The notes beneath the pieces were generated by a model, which saw nothing but the letters and a program-made list of their open reading frames with translations, had not been told where the DNA came from and did no database searches. Shown piece after piece: positions 26,899-34,502 of a stretch of DNA of 64,000 bases. The position numbers and the translations under genes were made by a program. How positions within the stretch are numbered: position 1 is the first letter of the stretch; each line of letters starts with the position of its first letter. Origin of the DNA: JALHMI01 sp964598535 (lineage in GTDB: Bacteria; Planctomycetota; Planctomycetia; Pirellulales; PALSA-1355); assembly GCA_964598535.1 (NCBI GenBank), contig CAZRCI010000015.1, positions 55,021 to 119,020 on the forward strand, written 5' to 3'.

Positions 26899-28470
26899 GT
26901 GAATAAACAAATCCCCAACTACTTGCGGCTAGTGACCGATACTAGCTTGCAGCCCGTCGCCAAACGCGACGAAGACCTGGTCGTCCTCGAACGAGCGTGC
27001 CTGGCGTTCGTGCAAGCGACCGGCTGGCAACTCGATTTTGTTCGTGACGACAACACCGCCGCACCAACGAACCTGATGTGGTCCGCCCCGGTTGATCCGG
27101 GCGTTGGAGCCTCTCCCGGACACATCAGGCTCTTTACGAGTGCCGAACATTCGGTTGCAATTCCGCTTGAGCAGGCCACGCCGCTCGCACAATCGATCGG
27201 CGATCTGTGGGGCGAGTTGCTCGCCACGCGACATGCCGTTCGGCAACGCGAGGCCGAACTAGCCACGGGCGTTCCGCTCGTTCTGCGCGACGACGATGAA
27301 CGAGCCCCCAGTCTTGCGCAGCGTTTCGAGTCGGTGCTGAAAGGCGGCGCCGAAGCCATCGGCTGCCAGGCTGCCGCGCTGTATCTTCTTGATGCGGCGA
27401 CAACCGAACTCAAAATGCGTTCTAGTTGGGGGCTGCCGCGCCGCCGCCTGCTTGAACCGGCACGTCCGCTCCGGCCCGCGCTGGCCGATCTCGAGGCTCT
27501 CCTGGGGCATGCCGTGGTAATGAACGAACCTGCCCTTTTCGACTATTGGAAAGTCCCCGAAACGGGATTCCGTTCTGCGGTTTGCGTGCCCGTATCGAGC
27601 CCCTCCATGCCGCTCGGAACCCTCTGGATTTACAGCGATCGGGTTCGCGACTTTAGCGACGCCGAAACAAACATCGCCGAAGTGGTCGCAGGTCGCTTGG
27701 CTTCGGAACTCGAGCGTGAGACGCTTGTCGAAGAGGCCATCGCCACGCGTGACAATTCACGCCAAGCGCGGCGTGAAGCGCGCGAACAGACATGTCCGCT
27801 GCCATCCGTGCCGCCCACGATCGAAGGTTGGGAAATCGCCGCTCAGGCCGTGGGCAGCAGTTGTCCCGCCGGCATGTTTTACGATTGGCTAAGTGCCGCG
27901 GACGGCAGTCTGACCGTGGTGGCTGGCGACGCGGGAGTGGCCGGCGAAAAAGGGGCCTTGGCGGCGAACTTGTTGCGTGGCGCGGTGCGCGGCATCTGCA
28001 CGCAGCGCCCCGCGGCAGGGGAGCTTGTCTCGCGACTGAACGAGGTACTATGGTCGTGTAGCCCTGGCGAGACGGTCGCAGGACTGCTGTGTGCCGTCAT
28101 CGCCCCTGGCCTCGGCGTCCTCGAGTTATGCACCGCGGGACCGATGCGCGTGCTGGCCATTAGCGATGCACATCGCGTGCTTGAGGGCCCTTCGCCCCCG
28201 CTTGGCAGACAAAGCGATCTCCGGCTTGCCTCCCATCATGCGCCATTGCTCGTCGCGGAGCTCGTCGTAGGATATTCCACGTCGATCATTGATGCCGAGG
28301 GCGATGAATCGCTGCTTGCGGCGTTTGACCAACGCCTGGCATTGGCGCTGGAGCCCTATGCCGATCGTCCGCTTGCCCACCTGGTGCAAATCGCAACAGC
28401 CGTCATCACCGAAGTTTGCTCACCCGGCAATCGCGAAGGGATTGTGATTTTCGCCCGTCGCCGCCGGTAA
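26899..28470 (+). CDS. GAF-domain protein with a degenerate PP2C/SpoIIE-type phosphatase domain
   Basis: 523 residues from GTG 26899. After a short N-terminal part, a GAF sensor domain lies at about 140-280 (IGCQAAALYLLDAATTELKM ... VCVPVSSPSMPLGTLWIYSD). A coiled stretch follows, then an RsbU/SpoIIE-like region from about 310. Active members of that family use the metal-binding motifs GGDxYD and GDVxGxG. Here they read AGMFYD and GDAGVAGEKGAL, so a key Asp is replaced by Met. The protein may therefore be a binding or scaffold version rather than a working phosphatase. It lies alone beside the tRNA-Leu and prophage boundary. Confidence 0.75.
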   Translation: MNKQIPNYLRLVTDTSLQPVAKRDEDLVVLERACLAFVQATGWQLDFVRDDNTAAPTNLMWSAPVDPGVGASPGHIRLFTSAEHSVAIPLEQATPLAQSIGDLWGELLATRHAVRQREAELATGVPLVLRDDDERAPSLAQRFESVLKGGAEAIGCQAAALYLLDAATTELKMRSSWGLPRRRLLEPARPLRPALADLEALLGHAVVMNEPALFDYWKVPETGFRSAVCVPVSSPSMPLGTLWIYSDRVRDFSDAETNIAEVVAGRLASELERETLVEEAIATRDNSRQARREAREQTCPLPSVPPTIEGWEIAAQAVGSSCPAGMFYDWLSAADGSLTVVAGDAGVAGEKGALAANLLRGAVRGICTQRPAAGELVSRLNEVLWSCSPGETVAGLLCAVIAPGLGVLELCTAGPMRVLAISDAHRVLEGPSPPLGRQSDLRLASHHAPLLVAELVVGYSTSIIDAEGDESLLAAFDQRLALALEPYADRPLAHLVQIATAVITEVCSPGNREGIVIFARRRR

Positions 28471-28625
28471 CTTGGAGAGCGGAGCGATTAGGGGCCATTC
28501 AGCGATTTTTCCGCGGAAATCGGGCGTTCAGCAAGATCCCCTCGGGCGAACGTAAGTTCGTCTCTCATCACGGCTTGACGCCTGCCTTAAATGCCGTAGA
28601 CTTCGAGGTTAGCCAATCTATTTAC

Positions 28626-28709
<84 letters not shown>

Positions 28710-28716
28710 CTGACCT

Positions 28717-28882
28717 AAGAGGACGCCCGGGATCGGCAAAAGCGCTTTCGCCTAAGTTCGGCGCTCGATCCCGCGCCAACTCATGCGCCGTCGTCCGGAG
28801 CGTGTCAACTCCGGACGGCGGCTTTTAAAAATTTCCGCCCTGATTCAAGAGGACGCCCGGGATCGGCAAAAGCGCTTTCGCC
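28717..28882. repeat. Pair of identical 36-bp direct repeats beside the tRNA
   Basis: Bases 28717-28752 and 28847-28882 are the same 36 bases. They start AAGAGGACGCCCGGGATCGG and end CAAAAGCGCTTTCGCC. Each contains the perfect 10-bp palindrome AAAGCGCTTT. The first copy begins 7 bases after the tRNA ends. They could be recombination sites, or mark a small insertion of 130 bases. Confidence 0.8.
28785..28830 (+). terminator. Hairpin with T-run downstream of tRNA-Leu
   Basis: GTCCGGAG and CTCCGGAC pair around an 8-base loop, extended by GCCG/CGGC-like pairs, and are followed by GGCTTTTA. It probably ends the tRNA transcript. Confidence 0.6.
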
Positions 28883-28976
28883 AGCCGAAGCGCGCCGCTG
28901 GCTGCTGCAACAACTCCACGACGCCGCCGAAATCCCGGACGATCTCAAGCCGCTCGCGGACGGACTCACCGTCTGA
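28848..28976 (+). pseudogene. Possible gene remnant (C-terminal fragment)
   Basis: From the second 36-bp repeat one frame reads AKALSPAEARRWLLQQLHDA, then AEIPDDLKPLADGLTV, and stops at TGA 28974-28976. The composition is that of a real helical protein tail, but no start codon with a ribosome site lies upstream in frame. It may be the end of a gene cut by an earlier insertion. Coding status is uncertain. Confidence 0.3.
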
Positions 28977-29001
28977 CGATTGTTCTTTTCCCGCCACTGG
29001 C

Positions 29002-29030
29002 TTGACATTGTTTTCGCCGGGTGGCATATT
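29002..29030 (+). promoter_or_regulatory. Sigma-70-like promoter upstream of the integrase
   Basis: TTGACA at 29002-29007 and CATATT at 29025-29030 are 17 bases apart, the ideal spacing. It reads toward the integrase, which starts about 440 bases downstream after a highly structured leader. Confidence 0.5.
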
Positions 29031-29037
29031 CTCGACC

Positions 29038-29350
29038 GTGGCGCTGGCCTCGCGGTCAGCGCCAGAACTTAGGCGAGTCTCCTACACGCTCTCTACGGTT
29101 TGACACCCGTGGAAGCCTCTCGCGTCCTCCGTCGAGGACCAAGGGTCGCGTGGAACAGCTCGCCGCTTGGTGAGTTTCGTTCCGGTCGCTTTCGCCTAAG
29201 TTCGGCGGCAAGCGGCCCTGGCTCCTTAACTGGGCATCTCGTCCGAGCGCCGCCGCGCACACACGCGGCAGCGCTCCTGGGATTTGCTCCGTAGCGCGCA
29301 CGCCCGTGCGCCTGCGGAGCGTCCCGAGGTGCCCGGACGGATCGGGACAC
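29038..29350 (+). ncRNA. Candidate structured RNA or integrase leader
   Basis: This gene-free stretch holds four strong hairpins. TGGCGCTG/CAGCGCCA lies at about 29038-29064. GAGCGCCGCCGCG/CGCGGCAGCGCTC lies at 29245-29276 (12 of 13 pairs). A 15-bp hairpin (GCTCCGTAG...CTGCGGAGC) lies at 29286-29320. GTCCCGA/TCGGGAC lies at 29321-29348. They lie downstream of the promoter at 29002 and just before the integrase. No known RNA family is recognised, and part of the pairing potential follows from high GC. Confidence 0.35.
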
Positions 29351-29472
29351 TATGCACGCGCTGTCGGATCATGCGCACGGCACGGATGGTTTTTTGTCAT
29401 TCGCGCGCGGCGCGTTCTGTGGGATGCGATTGAGGAGGCCGGCGCTCGCCCCGCGCAGTCACGAGGTGATCC

Positions 29473-30387
29473 ATGATCTGCCGACCCATCGACACGCTTT
29501 CCTCGCTGCTCACCGACTATCTTCGCAACCACCCCATCAAGCCCGACAGCGCCGAGCAACTCGAAATCACCTGCCGGCTCTTCGGACGGTGGCACCTGGA
29601 AGCATTCAAAATCCCCTTCCTGCTCGATGCGCTGAACGAGCAGCTTTTGACGGCGTTCCTCAACGACCTGCGCCAAACGCGGCAAGCGAAAACCTGCAAT
29701 CGCAAGCGGGGCGACCTGCTCGCGCTCTGGCGGCACGCCAAACGCCGTGGCCTGCTGCCAGCGCCCGACGTCGCCGAAGTGGTGCATTTCCCGGAACCGA
29801 AGCGCCGGCCCGACGCCTATCGGCTCGAAGAGCTCGCGCGGCGGCTCGACGCGATCGAACGCTATGTTCCCCGTCGGCGGCGGCAACAGAAGTGGGACCA
29901 GCGCCACGACCGAGCCTTGACGCTGGTGCTGTACGACACGGCCTATCGCCTGACGGCGTGTCTCGAGCTGCGCAAGCAAAACATTACCCCCGAGGGGGCC
30001 GTCGTGGCGCTGGCCACGACGCAAAAAACCAACAGCGACGAAGCCAAGTGGCTGGGCCCCGATACGCTGCGAGCGATCCAGGCGATTCTGGACTCGGACG
30101 ACGATCGGATTTTTCCGTGGTCCGCCAGCAAGGAAGCGTTCTGGCGGCGCTGGAAGGCGATCAACCGGCTCGCGGGATTGCCCACGACACGTCGCGACGG
30201 ACCGCAAAAGATGCGGCGGACCAGCGTGAGCTGGCTCGAATCGCGAAGACCGGGGTCCGCGCAGCATCACCTACAGCACAGCTCACCCACCCTGGCGGTC
30301 AAGCACTACATCGATCCGACGATCGCCTACCCCTATCGAGCGCCCGACGTGCTGCCCCGAATCGCGCCGCCCAATTCCGGGGAGTGA
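29473..30387 (+). CDS. Tyrosine recombinase / phage integrase
   Basis: 304 residues; ATG 29473 has GAGGTGAT upstream. An N-terminal SAM-like DNA-binding domain (about 8-100) precedes the catalytic domain. Visible catalytic residues are Arg159 (TAYRLTAC), Lys185 (TTQKTN), Arg248 (QKMRRTSVSW), His269 (LQHSS) and the nucleophile Tyr279 (VKHYIDP). The usual His three residues before Arg248 is Gln245, a substitution tolerated in some integrases. The enzyme should cut and join phage and chromosome att sites, here most likely in tRNA-Leu. It is the first phage gene and overlaps none. Confidence 0.88.
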   Translation: MICRPIDTLSSLLTDYLRNHPIKPDSAEQLEITCRLFGRWHLEAFKIPFLLDALNEQLLTAFLNDLRQTRQAKTCNRKRGDLLALWRHAKRRGLLPAPDVAEVVHFPEPKRRPDAYRLEELARRLDAIERYVPRRRRQQKWDQRHDRALTLVLYDTAYRLTACLELRKQNITPEGAVVALATTQKTNSDEAKWLGPDTLRAIQAILDSDDDRIFPWSASKEAFWRRWKAINRLAGLPTTRRDGPQKMRRTSVSWLESRRPGSAQHHLQHSSPTLAVKHYIDPTIAYPYRAPDVLPRIAPPNSGE

Positions 30388-30390
30388 ACC

Positions 30391-31014
30391 ATGATCGATG
30401 AACCACTGATTGCGATCGAGGTGCGCGCCGAGGATGCGCGGGCGCTGCTCGCGTGGCTCAAGGGGGCCCTCGCGCTCTATCGCGACGCGCCCGCCGAAAA
30501 ACGGAGTCCGCACTGGTCGGCCGCGGTGCCCGCCATGCGGCGCATCGTCGCGACCCTCGAGCGCGGACCGCGCAGCGCCAGCCTCCAGGCTGCCGCCGAG
30601 CTCGCGCTCGCGTACCTCACGAACGTCAACGCGGCCGAACGCCACGACGTCGTCGCCACGCTGTGCGGAGCCCTACGCGATGCCGGCGGAGACGCCGACC
30701 TGCTCGACGGCATCGAGGACGCCGCCGCCAAACAAGCGTTCGCGGCAGCCTCGCCGCGCGTCGCCATCGAACTGGAAACGGAGACGGCGGCCTTCCTCGC
30801 CGCCGTGCTGCCGCGCATCCAGCACAGCGCGGACGAAGCGTATGCCGAAGCCGAGGACGAACGGGAGAAGGCCTGGGCGCGGAGGCTCGCCGCCAGCATC
30901 CAGGCCGCGTCGAGCGCCCTCCAGTGGGCGCTGCAGGCGAGCACCAAGGAAGGAGGGCCGGCTCGGGAGGGAGCCGCGGACGAGCCGGGGCCGGGAGGGC
31001 CACCAGGAGCGTAG
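30391..31014 (+). CDS. Unknown phage protein, Ala-rich and helical
   Basis: 207 residues beginning 3 bases after the integrase stop, with GGGGAG before ATG 30391. The sequence is Ala-, Glu- and Arg-rich and predicted almost wholly alpha-helical. Examples are ARALLAWLKGALALYRDAPA, then AAELALAYLTNVNAAERHDV, with an acidic DEAYAEAEDEREKAWARRL stretch near 150. The last 20 residues are Gly/Pro-rich and probably disordered. No known domain or motif is seen. Position suggests an early gene co-transcribed with the integrase. Confidence 0.65.
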   Translation: MIDEPLIAIEVRAEDARALLAWLKGALALYRDAPAEKRSPHWSAAVPAMRRIVATLERGPRSASLQAAAELALAYLTNVNAAERHDVVATLCGALRDAGGDADLLDGIEDAAAKQAFAAASPRVAIELETETAAFLAAVLPRIQHSADEAYAEAEDEREKAWARRLAASIQAASSALQWALQASTKEGGPAREGAADEPGPGGPPGA

Positions 31015-31017
31015 GCC

Positions 31018-31075
31018 GGAGGGCGCGCCGCGAGGGAGTCGACGGCGCGCCCTCCGTTGGGTGTGCGTTGTTTTG
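31018..31075 (+). terminator. GC-rich hairpin after the integrase unit
   Basis: A perfect 13-bp stem (GGAGGGCGCGCCG / CGGCGCGCCCTCC) with a 12-base loop, followed 10 bases on by a T-rich stretch (GTTGTTTTG). Likely a terminator or attenuator. Confidence 0.55.
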
Positions 31076-31103
31076 CGTCCAGCATCAGCCAGGAGAAAAA
31101 GCA

Positions 31104-31802
31104 ATGAAAGACCTCAAGGAAATCATCGAACGTTCCGTCGACGAGATCGTCGACGAAGGATCGCTTGAGCAGGCGATCAAGGAACGCATTCGCAAGACGC
31201 TCGCCAGCGTCTACGAGGAGGAGCTCGGCAAGTACAGCGACTTCGGCAAGTCGCTGACCGCCGCGGTGAAAAAGTCGATCGGGCTCAACGGCGAGCTCGA
31301 GCTACCAAGCTACAACGACGCGGTGCTGGAGATCGTGCGATCGCTCGTCGCCGGCCAGACGCACGCGATCGTGCAGCAGCAGGTCGCTGGGCAACTCGAG
31401 GAGCTGCTCCAGCCGCCGCCGGCCAAGATCCTGTTCAGCGAGCTCGTGGCGCGGTACGTAGCCTACTGCCACGAAGAGGCGAAGTACGGCTGCCGCTGCG
31501 ACGATCACGGCCAGGTGACCGTACACGTCGTGGATAACGAAGGCGGCTATTGCCGTATCCACCTGGACGAAGAGCCCAATAAATCGCGTAGCGAGTGCCG
31601 CCTGTCGATCGCCGTAAACAACCGAGGAGAGGTCTTCGCGATCAATGATCTCTACATGGGAAAAGCCACAGCGCTGTTCGGCTGGAACGTGCGCGGCTTC
31701 GCGAAGTCGGTGTTCGACATGCGGGTCGCGGGCACGATCCTCGAATTCGATCGCGACGTGGCGGACCTCGATCTGACGTACCGCCTGGGCGACGACGATT
31801 AG
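31104..31802 (+). CDS. Unknown phage protein with acidic helical N-terminus
   Basis: 232 residues; ATG 31104 follows AGGAGAAAAAGCA. Residues 1-105 are charged and helical (MKDLKEIIERSVDEIVDEGS, AIKERIRKTLASVYEEELGK). Residues about 120-232 look like a mixed beta domain with a YGCRCDDHG cysteine pair, DNEGGYCRIHLDEEPNKSR and VFAINDLYMGKA. I do not recognise a family. It has its own ribosome site after a probable terminator and may start a new transcript of early genes. Confidence 0.65.
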   Translation: MKDLKEIIERSVDEIVDEGSLEQAIKERIRKTLASVYEEELGKYSDFGKSLTAAVKKSIGLNGELELPSYNDAVLEIVRSLVAGQTHAIVQQQVAGQLEELLQPPPAKILFSELVARYVAYCHEEAKYGCRCDDHGQVTVHVVDNEGGYCRIHLDEEPNKSRSECRLSIAVNNRGEVFAINDLYMGKATALFGWNVRGFAKSVFDMRVAGTILEFDRDVADLDLTYRLGDDD

Positions 31803-31853
31803 GAGGCGCGCCTGGTTTTTTACGGACTGACTTTTAACGCAAAGGAGAAACTC

Positions 31854-32102
31854 GTGCACGATGCGAAGAATCGGGAACTGAAAGTGGGTGACGTGGTGTT
31901 GGTGCCGGCCAAGATCGTCAGCGTCGCGCCGGGCGAGTACTGCACGCTCGACGTCGTCACGATCGGCGTGATGCCGGGCAACGGGGAGCCGAACCGGATC
32001 AACGCATTGAACACCAAACAAGTCTATCGAGCGAACGAAAGCGACCTGCCGCTCGCGTCGATCGACTCCGAAGAACGCGAGGGCAAGGCGTTCCTTGTGT
32101 AG
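31854..32102 (+). CDS. Small phage protein, probable beta-barrel fold
   Basis: 82 residues; GTG 31854 is preceded by AAAGGAGAAACTC. The sequence KVGDVVLVPAKIVSVAPGEY, followed by CTLDVVTIGVMP and NTKQVYRAND-like text, alternates hydrophobic residues as in SH3- or OB-like small barrels. No catalytic motif is seen. It stands between the previous unknown gene and a tRNA-like gene. Confidence 0.65.
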   Translation: MHDAKNRELKVGDVVLVPAKIVSVAPGEYCTLDVVTIGVMPGNGEPNRINALNTKQVYRANESDLPLASIDSEEREGKAFLV

Positions 32103-32154
32103 CGCATGTTTGGCGGGCCGCTTGCTTCGAAAACCAGCAGGCCTTCCCGCCCCG

Positions 32155-32222
32155 AGTCGTGTAGCACAACGGTAGTGCGCCGGGGATATCCGGCGGTGCG
32201 GGTTCGATTCCCGTCACGACTC
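32155..32222 (+). tRNA. tRNA-like gene with shortened anticodon arm
   Basis: The acceptor stem AGTCGTG pairs perfectly with CACGACT. The D arm is GCAC-AACGGTA-GTGC with the conserved GG, and the T arm is GCGGG-TTCGATT-CCCGT. The middle is about 3 bases shorter than in a normal tRNA. The best stem there is GCCGG/CCGGC, with a 6-base loop GGATAT instead of 7 bases with T33. The amino acid is unclear: GAT would be Ile, while counting from the 5' end gives TAT. It may be a degenerate or specialised phage tRNA. Confidence 0.65.
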
Positions 32223-32280
32223 TTACAGCGATCCCGCGCGAGGCGGGAGGGAGAGAGTGTATCGCTCATGGTGAGGCACG

Positions 32281-33612
32281 ATGCCACAACCACAAAAACA
32301 ACCTGATCCGCAGGCCCTAAAGCGGCTGCTGACTGAGTATGTCACGATCAGTGGGCGTAAGCTCGGAGCGGCCTCGCGCGAAACGCTGGAATGGTTGGTG
32401 CGCGAAGCGGGCTTTCGGCGCACGTTCGTGCGATTAAGTGGAAACGAGTTCCGGATCGATCCGAGCAGCATGACAACCAGACTGAGGCGACTCGAGGCTG
32501 ATGGTGCGCTCGTGATCTACAGGATACATGCCGGTCGGCTGGGAGGCGCAGAAGTTCGCGTGCGAGATCTGTTCGCCATCCATGCCTATCGGCAGGCTGA
32601 GCGCGATCGCGACAAGTGGCTGCTGCAGTTCAGCGCTGACGACGACGAACCGCCAGCCACGATTACTCTCTCCGGCGTTCGAAATTCCGGCGCGTTGCGC
32701 GAAAACTCCGGCGCTTCGGCGGCAAGAGTCCGGAATTTGTTTGGCGACCAACCCCTCGACAGCGAGGAATCTCCGGACTTTTCCAGGCAAGAGTCCGGAA
32801 TTTCCTCGCGTAAATTCCGGCGCGTTGCGCGAAAACTCCGGCGCGTTGGCGGCAAGAGTCCGGAATTTCCTCGCGTAAATTCCGGCGCGTTGCGCGAAAA
32901 CTCCGGCGCTTCAGCGGCAAGAGTCCGGAATTTCTCCGAGACCGGAGCGCCCCCAGAACTCGAAGCCAAGCTGCGCGAAACCCTGACTGCCAACCAGCTC
33001 GAAAGCTGGCTGCTTCCCAGTCGCTTCGTCGTCACAGAGGCCAACACACAAGTCTTTCTGTTTTCAGCTTTTGCGATCGATCTGGTACGTAAAAACATCG
33101 GTCGCCAGATGCACGCCGCAACGCGTGACGCCGGCCTGCCGCCGCTCGAATTTTGCGTCGATGGGACGCTCCGGGCATGGTTTGAAAACGACCAAAATTC
33201 CGGCGCTTCGGCGGCAAGAGTCCGGAATTTCCCGGTTAATGAATTAATATTTAATCAAACGCGCGCGGCGCGCCGCGGCGACTTCGGAGAACATCCGCTG
33301 CTACGGGCCGCGGAGTCGCTGTACGACGCGGTGGGCCTGGACTGGCCATTCCGCTGGTTCGCCATTCAGGCCATCACACTGCTCGACGCAGGCGCAATCC
33401 AGCGTGCCGACATCGAGCAGCGGATCGCGGATCCCGCGCGCCGCGCCAAGCTGCTCCCGCACGGGATCCGCGAACTGGCTGGCGAGCACTGGCGCGAGCT
33501 GCCGGCATTCCGCCGCCATCTGTCCGATCACTACGGCATTGCGTGGCAAGAGCACTTCGCCGCCAATCGCGCGCCGCGAGCCAATCACCCACGGAAGGGC
33601 AGCACTCGATGA
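32281..33612 (+). CDS. Phage replication initiator-like protein
   Basis: 443 residues; ATG 32281 follows GGTGAGGCACG. Residues about 10-100 look like a winged helix (SSMTTRLRRLEADGALVIYR). Residues about 125-225 are a low-complexity linker of repeated units such as RNSGALRENSGASAARVRN, encoded by DNA repeats. Residues about 230-290 resemble the N-terminal domain of DnaA (LEAKLRETLTANQLESWLLP and the following VFLFSAFAIDLVRK). A helical C-terminus follows. Repeats in the middle of an initiator gene echo the lambda O gene, where the origin lies inside the coding sequence. The assignment combines layout and weak domain likeness. Confidence 0.55.
   Translation: MPQPQKQPDPQALKRLLTEYVTISGRKLGAASRETLEWLVREAGFRRTFVRLSGNEFRIDPSSMTTRLRRLEADGALVIYRIHAGRLGGAEVRVRDLFAIHAYRQAERDRDKWLLQFSADDDEPPATITLSGVRNSGALRENSGASAARVRNLFGDQPLDSEESPDFSRQESGISSRKFRRVARKLRRVGGKSPEFPRVNSGALRENSGASAARVRNFSETGAPPELEAKLRETLTANQLESWLLPSRFVVTEANTQVFLFSAFAIDLVRKNIGRQMHAATRDAGLPPLEFCVDGTLRAWFENDQNSGASAARVRNFPVNELIFNQTRAARRGDFGEHPLLRAAESLYDAVGLDWPFRWFAIQAITLLDAGAIQRADIEQRIADPARRAKLLPHGIRELAGEHWRELPAFRRHLSDHYGIAWQEHFAANRAPRANHPRKGSTR
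32682..33259. other. Candidate phage replication origin: repeat cluster plus AT-rich tract
   Basis: Three 57-bp repeats (32682-32738, 32812-32868, 32877-32933) each begin AAATTCCGG and end CCGGAATTT, so each unit is bounded by an inverted repeat. A partial copy lies at 32785-32810 and a shortened one at 33195-33230. Directly after the last copy, 33236-33259 is 22 of 24 bases A or T in otherwise GC-rich DNA. Iterons followed by an AT-rich melting tract inside an initiator gene is the arrangement of lambdoid origins. The function is inferred. Confidence 0.6.
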
Positions 33613-34214
33613 GCTATTGGATTCCCACGTTCACCGGCAAGCTGATCGACGTTCGGAACCCCGATCCTGCGCTGATCGATCCGGTCGATATCGCCGTCTC
33701 GCTCGCGCGCAAGCCGCGGTGGAACGGCCACACGCAGCAGGCCCTCACCGTCGCCGAGCACTCGCTGAGCGGGAGCTACGACTTTCCAGATCCCCGGCAG
33801 GCGTTCCAGTTCCTGCTGCACGACGCGCAGGAGGCGTACGTCGGCGACGTGTCGCGCCCGCTCAAGCTGCTGCTCGGCGACGTCTGGCGCACGATCGAGG
33901 ATCGGTTCACGCAGGCCGTGGCCCTGCGGTTCGGCCTGGACGCGGCCCGTGGCTGGGAGCAGGTGAGCGTGATCGACGACGTCCTGCTCGCCCGGGAACG
34001 CCGCGATCTGATACACCCCAGCGCCGCGCACGACGCGCGGTGGGCCTGGCATCGCGCGTCCGACGCCGTGCCGTGCGTCGCGCCGCAGAAACCCCGCCTC
34101 GTGATCCGCGCCTTCCTCGAACGGTTCGAGGAGCTCTCCGGCGAGCGCGTGGATTGGTCGCTACTGCCGCCGCCCCGTTCGCTCTGGCGGCGGTTCTTAC
34201 CACCCGGGAGGTGA
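33609..34214 (+). CDS. HD-domain phosphohydrolase
   Basis: 201 residues; its ATG overlaps the stop of the initiator gene (ATGA). Sequence blocks TVAEHSL, LLHDAQEAYVGDVSRPLK and VIDDVLLARERRDLI give the H...HD...D metal-site pattern of the HD superfamily, close to the phage and YfbR-like nucleotidase group. Those enzymes hydrolyse dNMPs or related nucleotides. In a phage this would tune nucleotide pools. The N-terminal YWIPTFTGKLIDVRNPDPAL is also typical of this phage group. The substrate is not determinable here. Confidence 0.8.
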   Translation: MSYWIPTFTGKLIDVRNPDPALIDPVDIAVSLARKPRWNGHTQQALTVAEHSLSGSYDFPDPRQAFQFLLHDAQEAYVGDVSRPLKLLLGDVWRTIEDRFTQAVALRFGLDAARGWEQVSVIDDVLLARERRDLIHPSAAHDARWAWHRASDAVPCVAPQKPRLVIRAFLERFEELSGERVDWSLLPPPRSLWRRFLPPGR

Positions 34215-34220
34215 CGACTG

Positions 34221-34463
34221 ATGCGGTGCCCCGAATGCCTGATCGATATCGACGCCGTGCGCGTGTACGTGTCGGCGCTCGTGCCGCGGACGCTCCGCGA
34301 CCAACTGCGCGAAGAGGCGGCGCGGTCTGGCGTGTCGCTCCGCCAGGTGATCGTCACCAAGCTCGCCGCGCCGCTCGGCGCGAAAGGCGTCTGCCAGACG
34401 TGCGCCGAGCTCGCCCGCCGACGGCAACGCGAATTCGGCGAGACTCTTCCGCCGCGCGAATAA
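34221..34463 (+). CDS. Small zinc-motif protein with a ribbon-helix-helix-like segment
   Basis: 80 residues; ATG 34221 follows GAGGTGACGACTG. It begins MRCPECLID and has a second pair CQTC at about 58-61, so four cysteines could bind zinc. Between them PRTLRDQLREEAARSGVSLR followed by QVIVTKLA resembles a ribbon-helix-helix DNA-binding unit. A phage transcription regulator is plausible. No toxin partner is adjacent, so it is not called an antitoxin. Confidence 0.6.
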   Translation: MRCPECLIDIDAVRVYVSALVPRTLRDQLREEAARSGVSLRQVIVTKLAAPLGAKGVCQTCAELARRRQREFGETLPPRE

Positions 34464-34502
34464 CTTTTTCCCGTTTCAACCTCGAGCACAAGGAGATGCA
34501 TC

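Larger units (their letters stand above)
28743..29207. repeat. Recurring motif with TCGCCTAAGTTC core near the integrase
   Basis: A 21-base sequence (CGCTTTCGCCTAAGTTCGGC plus G) is present identically at 28743-28763 and 29187-29207. Its core appears inverted at 29065-29076 (GAACTTAGGCGA). The spacing over 460 bases next to an integrase gene resembles the arm-type binding sites of tyrosine integrases. Confidence 0.55.

Noticed and set aside
32682..32933. CRISPR-like repeats
   Set aside because: Units are contiguous or overlap coding, spacers are not unique or of constant size, and no cas genes lie nearby.
34221..34463. Antitoxin of a toxin-antitoxin pair
   Set aside because: The helix segment fits a ribbon-helix-helix fold, but no toxin-like partner is adjacent and cysteine pairs point elsewhere.
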